Assembly: GCA_963942565.1 (NCBI GenBank)
Contig: OZ012690.1
Span: 17,462,135-17,526,134, forward strand
Length of the DNA stretch: 64,000 nucleotides
Direction: 5' to 3'
Source: Maea johnstoni
Taxonomy: Eukaryota; Annelida; Polychaeta; Spionida; Magelonidae
Positions within the stretch are counted from its first letter, which is position 1; each line of letters starts with the position of its first letter. Shown here piece after piece: positions 57,291 through 64,000 of this stretch. A model generated the notes under the pieces. It worked only from the letters and a program-made list of their open reading frames with translations, searched no databases and was not told the origin of the DNA. A program made the position numbers and the translations under genes.

Positions 57291-59329
57291 CTAACTAAAA
57301 TCAAGCATATGATGTTGACTGTTCTTCATTTCATCTTATCTCCCCACTTATGATTTTTTCTTTCTGTGAAAAGAAAAATGCAAAATTTCTGACATCACCA
57401 TGACACCAGCTAAAGCTTTATTCATAAATAACTATTAATCAATTCCATTACTTTGTATGCAGAAGTGTTTAACATATTTGATTAGCTGGAAAGTCATCTG
57501 TCTTTTATCATAAGATATGTAATTCTGTATCAGAAATCTAAATCTGTATATTCTTTAACGTTTTTTAACTTAAATGAGAACTTCTCATGTCCATAAGGCG
57601 ACAGTTACTTGATTTATTGGTTCCCTGATCCGCCGATCAAAGTAGAATAGACCCGACGGGAAAAAAATGTAATCCCCCACTTTATTTTGTGCTCTGCCGC
57701 CGAGCCGTAAGTAGGTCCACCGAGCCTACAATAAATTTACCATGGATGGTAAAAAAACTACAAAACTACAAGAATATCAATACCAGAGAAATACAACATT
57801 ACAATAGCAATGCAATACTATATGTTGTTAAAATGCATCATCTTATTAGAAAATCATTCTTTCAATATTCAAAAATATGGTTTAAGTATGTATTTTAGTA
57901 CTAGCCAAAAAATCCCTTTATTTTTCTACCTCCCTCTAAACTGTTTGCTTACTTAGATTTCCATGTGTTAAAGAAAGAGAAAAAAAATCAACTTTATTTT
58001 TAATTACCTCCCTCCCGACCCTGTAAAATTGGTCTGGGAAGGATATGGGAACCAATAAATCAAATAACAATCGCCTAACTACATGTGCTAAGAGCATGGT
58101 AATCTTTACTATGTCTAACCATTTACCAACCCCATCTAAACCTGTATTGACTGCTACTCACTTCACAAACCACACAATAAACATTATATGTACATTTATT
58201 GAATACAATTTCCATTATCTATGACATACAAATAAAGAGCGAGAAAAAGCTCTTACAAAAACAAACATTGAATATACAAGAGCCCAGGAAACATATTAAT
58301 GAAATAAAATCAGTACATAATTAAGGATGAACTCAAAAAAATAATTACCATAAATACAGATAGGGTCAGTGTCCATTTCTTTATTCATTTTAAATTTCCC
58401 AGGTCTTGTGAAAAATAAGAAAATAACCATTATTTTTGTCCTTTAAAATGTATGCTAAAACTGGTTTCTGGGGAAAAACTAAGTTGTCGGGGATAAACTA
58501 CATGTATGTTGTCATGCTAAATATCTGCACAAAGCCTTCTGAGTGTCAAACAGTCAAAGGAACGCATGACTTTCCTATATTGTAGTCTGTCGGAACCAAC
58601 ATTGACTGTTTTTTACTCTTTTTGTTACAAAAAAATTGTATTTAAAAAAGTTTGTATTTCCTATGCAAACATGACAAACCTCTCGGGAGTACAGTGCCTT
58701 TTCTATACATACCTATTTTTCTTCTTAAAATCCGTAGAATATCAATAGCATTCATTGGGTGCCAATTGTAAAATTCCACTTGAGATCGCTCAAATTTGTT
58801 CTGTTTGCAATGAGCGAAATACAACATTTTAAGGAGTTGAGAAAGAAAATAGGTATATAGATGAAGGGCACCGTGCTTTTTAAGAGGTTAGCAGGATTCG
58901 GATAGAAAATATGAATAGTTTGTGACAAAAAAAGAGGAAAAAAATGGTCAGCCTGAGACAAGTTTGACTCAGACAGACTTAAGCAATTGTCAGCTGTTCC
59001 ATTTGTGTTAACATTGAGTAATACAAGATGATTTCCAAGTAGCTTTGAGTGGGAGGCTGATCTGTCAAGAAATACCAAGTTATCAATATGCAGTAAGTTT
59101 TTGCCTTTACAAGAAGGTAAGGGGTCTAGGGACACAAACCAGAAACCAAACTTTTAATTGGTATCGTTTTCCAAACCAATGTTCATGCAGTAATTCTTTA
59201 CTTTAAACCTAAACCTTTCAATTTCCCCTCTGATGGCCTCCTAGCTGATTCAAGGTTGAATTATCTTGCTCACCATATCGTCTAGTGGGAACGTGGGGCC
59301 TAAGCGAACCCTCATGATATATATATACA

Positions 59330-59418
<89 letters not shown>

Positions 59419-59828
59419 TGACCCACATTTTTGGAATCCTTATGTGTTGTATTTTAAAAAACTTCGTGCCATCTCGAGTCATATGCGACTGTTTAGTGAC
59501 CATCTTAGCAGCCAGCCATGGCAGAATTTCCATAAAACAGCAAAAGATAATATTTTATTCTTTGACCTTTTTGACATTATTTGACATCCCAAATGACCTC
59601 TGTCACTGACCTAAAACGCTTTTATGTTGAAATCGTCGACTTCATTTTTTTCAATAAAGAAAAGCAGATTTTCACCTTTGTCACCGTTTTTACTCAAAGA
59701 GACCACAAACTACCTTTCATAATTGACCAATCAGAACATGACCTGTCTTAAAATATGCAAGTAAAATGTTTTAAATTTTGAGACCTCATTTGTTGTAATT
59801 GTATTGATATAACTGAATTTACAATTAA
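57291..59828. repeat. Paralogous block, copy C
   Basis: Matches copy B at 33176-35147 and copy A at 5091-6523. It keeps the ~600 bases before the AT tract that copy B lacks. A 127-codon minus-strand frame at 58752-59135 is shared in part with copy A but shifts frame between copies, so it is not called a gene. Confidence 0.75.
59318..59416. repeat. (ATAC)n/(AT)n microsatellite, copy C
   Basis: Eight or so ATAC steps followed by pure AT. Same site as the tracts in copies A and B but with its own repeat composition. Confidence 0.92.
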
Positions 59829-60050
59829 CAAGAGAGATGCCAGTGGCGTCAAGAGTTTGTCTTGTAACTTACGTTTTTCTGTTGTTCGCTATTTCAAATT
59901 TTTCGCTTTTTTGTTTTTCTGTTTTTCTTTTGTTTTTTGACCTTTAATTTTTCAAATTTTCAATTATTCGTTTTTAGGTAAATTTTTAATTTATCAATTT
60001 TTCTAGTGTGTCATACTTTTGTTTGATGTGTTGCGGTGATTTGAAAGGTT

Positions 60051-60370
60051 TTAAAATTGTATGAATATTTGGTCATGGTCAGAGTAGGATGTTTTTATCA
60101 TTCCAGATTTCTGGTGTGTTGATAGATTTGTGTGTATGTCAATTATAATGTTATACTTTGTTGTTGCTGAGCTTATCAGTTGCTTTGTTTTTAGGTTTTT
60201 GCATAACTTTTTTACAGTGCTTTGGTTTTTGTTTTGAATGTTGATGTTAAAGTCTCCCATTATGATTTTTCTTTTGCATGTTTGAGCGGATGGAATTGTT
60301 TTTATGTCTTCAATAAATTGGGGTATTGATGATGTTAGATATTGATACAGACAAACTATTTGGACTTCCC
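60051..60370 (-). pseudogene. APE-type endonuclease fragment, copy C
   Basis: As at 35370-35700, with the GDFNI motif and, further on, IDIHTNLSTH and SDHDQI. The SDH motif is a catalytic-site signature of this endonuclease family and is better kept here than in copy B. Confidence 0.6.
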
Positions 60371-61090
60371 TGGCCTTGTTAAAACAAAAGAAATATTTAA
60401 AAATTCAGAGATGGTAAGAAATGTTTAAAAAATCTTAAGAAATATTAAAACTTCAGAGATGGTAAGTAAAAGAGAAATACTATAGAAAACCCTAAAACCA
60501 AGAGCTGACAAGAATTAAATATATCGTGACCACACAAGTTCACTAAAAAGCGCCAGAAGCATGGGAGGACAGGGTTAAAGGTGTAGACTGACTAACAACA
60601 GTCATATACAAAACCACAGCGCAACTACTGCAACATCTAACATCGACAGCGTGCGCCATCTCTAACATCAACAGCGAGCAACTAACGCCTTTCATTCACA
60701 GTGGGCCAGAAAGCTTGCAACATCATCACCTGCAAAATACAAAAAAAAAAAAAAAAAACACATACAAAACAAAATTTCATAAACAACAATAACCAACTAA
60801 TACAAAAGAACAATTAAACAAAATACTTAAAGAACATTTAAACAAAATACTTACCACAACCCTGAACACTACGCGACTATGGTTCCCAATACGAGGGAAT
60901 TCCCAACTCCCAATACGAGGGAAACCCTAAACCACGTGACGTAAAAAAAATTTATTTTGTTTTTTAAATTTTTTATGTGTGCCTTGTGATATAAAAAAAC
61001 AACGAGGCTGTGACCTGTAAACTTGAGGTCAAACCCATAGTAACCATGGCGAAGGGGGAAAAAACATTGAGAGGGGGGATAAAACACTTA

Positions 61091-61303
61091 GGGCCGTTCC
61101 ATTTAAAAGTGTGGTGGGGGGGGGGGGGGGGAGGAATGGAAGGTAATTAAAAATTTGGCACAACCCCCCCCCCCCCCCCCCCCCCCTCCTGCCAGAAATT
61201 ATATGTAACCTAATGGGAAAAATTAATTCAGAATTCGGCCCCTCCCCCCCTTCAAAAAACCTTCCGTTCCTCCTCCCCCCCACACTTTTAAATGGAACAG
61301 CCC
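61091..61303. mobile_element. MITE with long poly-G/poly-C arms, copy C
   Basis: As at 36519-36707, with a G run and a C run of about twenty bases each; the length difference from copy B shows slippage at these runs. Confidence 0.75.
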
Positions 61304-61751
61304 TTATCCGCATCCTAACATTGACAACTAATGAAAAGCAATGAAATACAATCCAGTACCCAACAGCAATTGACCAATCAGCTGCGAGTATCAGAGTGAC
61401 GCTGATGATAAAGAGCCCTATCACTCAATACAGATTACTACATCTGCACTATCAGGTGCTGCCATCTATTGGTGGATAGGTAAACTAACAAAACACACTT
61501 CTGAGTACATCTTGAAAATTCAAACTACGCAAACAAGGTAAAAAAACAACAACTTACAGAGATAAAATAAATACAAAAACAAAAGATTTTCAATAAACAC
61601 CACACAATGAAACTAAAAAGCGAAAAAAAAACTTAAAAAGACCGGCCAACTAATAGAACATAGATACAATTTAAAAACGAAACAGTGACCGGACGGAAAA
61701 TTTGAATGTTGTAGCATTAGACTTTGTAAGTACATAGTACTTACAAACTCT

Positions 61752-62234
61752 AAAAAGGTTACCCCTACCCCTAGTTTACCTTCTCTCTTGGCCTGGTTAC
61801 ATAAAAAAGTCATAAAATTTTGTGATTCATGGTTTCCATAAGGGCCTCAGTGCAGTAATTCTTATTTTTAACCTTTGTTTATCTAAAGATAGTCTTAAAG
61901 AAAGTTGAACTTCCAATATAAATTCAGGAAATTTAAAGATTGCAGAACTCTCCCCAGTTCCTGGAAGCCAGATCAGTTATCTACATTTAGTTGTAAAATA
62001 CAGCAAAAGATCTTCCTGGACCAGTATATAAAGCAAGACATGTGGTACATAATCCTTCATTCTCAGGCAGACCACAGAGAATGTAACATCGGTTCGAGAG
62101 ACCGTCTCACCAATGCCAGTGTCTATCCTATGTTGCCTAGCCAAAAGCTCTTGTACCTCCACATGAATTTTCTAGGTTGCACAATGTTGTTTGCTGTACT
62201 ACTTATGAACTCGCTTCATCCATAAGTTAAATTG
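61752..62234. other. Conserved class I 3' flank (at ZF12)
   Basis: Matches the flanks of ZF1, ZF3 and ZF6. Confidence 0.6.
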
Positions 62235-63662
62235 TTAGACACCAAGGTTTTCCTGCTTGACTATCACTTTGATAGGATTTTCCTCCAACTCTTGTTTTAT
62301 TGGGAGACACTGTCCCTTTTCCTGATTGACAATCATTCTATCAGCATTTTCCTCCAACTCTTGTTTTATAGGGAGACACTGTCCATTAATAACATCCCAT
62401 TGCCTTGGTTCTGATAACTGTGGTTCTGTATTGTCAGTTGCTGTCTTTTGATATGTTAACTGGTGCTGCTTTGGATGAGATGGTGCCCTACCAGTCTTAT
62501 TACACTCATCAATCTGAAAAGGCCATTCTCCTGTGTGAGTCTGCATGTGTTTTATCAGACCAGAAGGTTGTTTAAATGCCTTGTCATATTCACTACACTG
62601 GAAGGGTCTTTCCCCACTGTGTATCCTCTTATGCTTTACCAGACTTGAAGAAAGTGTGAAAACCTTGTTACATTCATCACACTGGAAAAGTGTTTCCCCA
62701 GTGTGCATCCTCTTATGCTGTGCCAGAGTAGAAGATTGAGTGAATGCCTTGCCACATTCATTGCACTGGAAGGGTCTTTCTCCACTGTGTGTCCTCTTAT
62801 GATTTTCCAGTATAAAAGAGGAAGTGAATGCCTTGTTACATTCATTGCACTGGAAGGGTCTTTCCCCACTATGTATCCTTTTATGCGTTTTCAGAGATGA
62901 GGAGCGAGTGAATGTCTTGTTACATTCATTGCACTGGAAGGGTGTTTCCCCACTGTGTATCCTCTTATGCTGTGCCAGATTAAAAGATTGAGTGAATGCC
63001 TTGCCACATTCATTGCACTGGAAGGGTCTTTCCCCACTGTGTGTCCTCTTATGATTTTCCAGTATTAAAGTAGAAGTGAATGCCTTGTCACATTCATTGC
63101 ACTGGAAGGGTCTTTCCCCACTGTGTATCCTCTTATGCTTTTCCAGAGAAGAAGACTGTGTGAATGTCTTGTCACATTCATTGCACTGGAAGGGTCTTTC
63201 CCCACTGTGTATCCTCTTATGCCTTCCCAGAGCAGAAGACTGTGTGAATGTCTTGTCACATTCATTGCACTGGAAGGGTCTTTCCCCACTGTGCATCCTC
63301 TTATGCCTTACAAGAGCAGAAGAATAAGTGAATACCCTGTCACATTCATTGCACTGGAAGGGTTTCTCTACACTGTGTATCCTCTTATGTTGTACCAGTT
63401 GAGAAGACCGTGAGAATGTCTTGTCACATTCATTGCACTGGAAGGGTCTTTCCCCACGGTGCATCCTCTTATGCTTTTTCAGAGTAGAAGAATGAGTGAA
63501 TGCTTTGTCACATACATCACACTGGAAGGGTCTTTCCACACTGTGTATCCTCTTATGCTGCACCAGATTGGAAGAACTTGTAAAGTTCTTGTTACATACA
63601 TTACAGTGATAAGAGCTTTCCTTTTCATGCCAATCTGCATGATCTACCTTATCTGAAGACAT
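62235..63662 (-). CDS. C2H2 zinc-finger protein, class I, 12 fingers, 2 SUMO-motif tail units (ZF12)
   Basis: 475 residues from MSSDKVDHADWHEKESS at 63662. An in-frame ATG at 63776 would add 38 residues, but the added stretch corresponds to probable intron or UTR sequence. Twelve intact fingers begin at 18 and repeat every 28 residues to 326, the most in this window. The finger at 354 has Tyr for its second Cys, and 382 is the dead finger. Helix types SLIL/FILEN, NLAQ/TLAQ and SSLKT recur, showing block duplication within the gene. The tail (428-475) has two units with one motif lost (VNQE), ending QENLGV. Presumed DNA-binding regulator with few SUMO sites. Confidence 0.9.
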   Translation of the reverse strand: MSSDKVDHADWHEKESSYHCNVCNKNFTSSSNLVQHKRIHSVERPFQCDVCDKAFTHSSTLKKHKRMHRGERPFQCNECDKTFSRSSQLVQHKRIHSVEKPFQCNECDRVFTYSSALVRHKRMHSGERPFQCNECDKTFTQSSALGRHKRIHSGERPFQCNECDKTFTQSSSLEKHKRIHSGERPFQCNECDKAFTSTLILENHKRTHSGERPFQCNECGKAFTQSFNLAQHKRIHSGETPFQCNECNKTFTRSSSLKTHKRIHSGERPFQCNECNKAFTSSFILENHKRTHSGERPFQCNECGKAFTQSSTLAQHKRMHTGETLFQCDECNKVFTLSSSLVKHKRIHSGERPFQCSEYDKAFKQPSGLIKHMQTHTGEWPFQIDECNKTGRAPSHPKQHQLTYQKTATDNTEPQLSEPRQWDVINGQCLPIKQELEENADRMIVNQEKGQCLPIKQELEENPIKVIVKQENLGV

Positions 63663-64000
63663 GGTAAATAGCTGACCATGAAATGAATGAATAAATAAAA
63701 AATACTTTATGAATTGTGAGTCATCAGTTTGCTTCCGATTACTTTTTCTCAGAACTTTCCCTGCAAATATATTCAAGAGTTGTATTCACAATGGAACACC
63801 AACTTCATGTGGACCTTTCTGGCTGATGCAGGTATGAATGGATAACTAACTTAGGAATTGTCCTTGTGATACTTGAAAACAACTGTCCCAAAACTTTCAC
63901 CGTAGTTTCACAGAGTCAAGTCCATCACCTGATCTCTCTCTCCAAGATGAAGAAATGAAGAACTTTTAACTTTAACCTTGATTTATTTTGTCTTCATGGG
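63663..64000. other. Conserved 5' flank of ZF12, cut by window edge
   Basis: Class I type flank, including the minus-strand GAGATCAG|GTGATG donor-like site near 63930. Confidence 0.5.

Larger units (their letters stand above)
59829..61751 (-). mobile_element. Helentron-like element, copy C
   Basis: Same ends as the copy at 35148-37155. The hairpin has one change (GATGCCAGTGGCGTC on the plus strand). It is shorter around 60945 because part of the A/T homopolymer region is lost. Same insertion site, so it predates the B/C block duplication. Confidence 0.6.

Noticed and set aside
58752-59135. 127-codon minus-strand frame, partly similar to one at 5665-5931
   Set aside because: The two copies differ by indels that shift the frame, and block B lacks the region altogether.

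Overview
The window is from an animal, most likely a marine invertebrate (I cannot say which phylum). The evidence is the AT-rich composition, tRNA-Thr-derived SINEs, many small DNA transposons of hAT, mariner/pogo and TTAA-target type, a Helentron-like element, long AT microsatellites, and a lineage-specific array of C2H2 zinc-finger genes. No bacterial, organellar or viral genes were seen.

The backbone is twelve copies of one zinc-finger gene family, all on the minus strand. Nine or ten look able to code and two or three are damaged. Each protein has a short conserved N-terminus (MSSDKVDHADWHEKES-like), 7 to 12 intact fingers at an exact 28-residue pitch, one or two degenerate fingers, a conserved linker of about 23 residues, and a tail built from 1 to 12 tandem copies of a 23-residue (69-bp) unit. 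Each tail unit carries two psi-K-x-E motifs (IKQE and VKQE), the SUMO-conjugation consensus, and the first is followed by acidic residues. The longest proteins therefore carry about twenty candidate SUMO acceptor sites. No KRAB, BTB, SCAN or ZAD domain is visible.

Layout. 1-7,476: a SINE end, a 130-bp satellite (961-2449), small DNA transposons, and the first copy of a large duplicated block with an AT microsatellite. 7,477-12,126: two zinc-finger genes. 12,127-22,913: a gene-poor stretch full of nested hAT, MITE and SINE insertions, with one CpG-rich spot carrying a perfect NRF1-type palindrome. 22,914-31,809: two genes and one fused, broken copy. 31,810-37,641: hAT palindrome, AT microsatellite and Helentron-like element. 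37,642-39,024: one gene. 40,106-56,080: five near-identical 3.3-3.4-kb units, each with one gene. 56,080-62,234: a second copy of the block at 32,160-37,641. 62,235-63,662: the last gene.

By shared flanks and N-terminal/tail types the genes fall into two classes that recur in alternation. This suggests an ancestral two-gene cassette that was block-duplicated, after which one member was amplified locally by unequal crossing-over. I infer, and cannot show, that these proteins bind DNA and act through multi-SUMO tails, perhaps as a KRAB-free counterpart of vertebrate transposon-silencing zinc-finger proteins.
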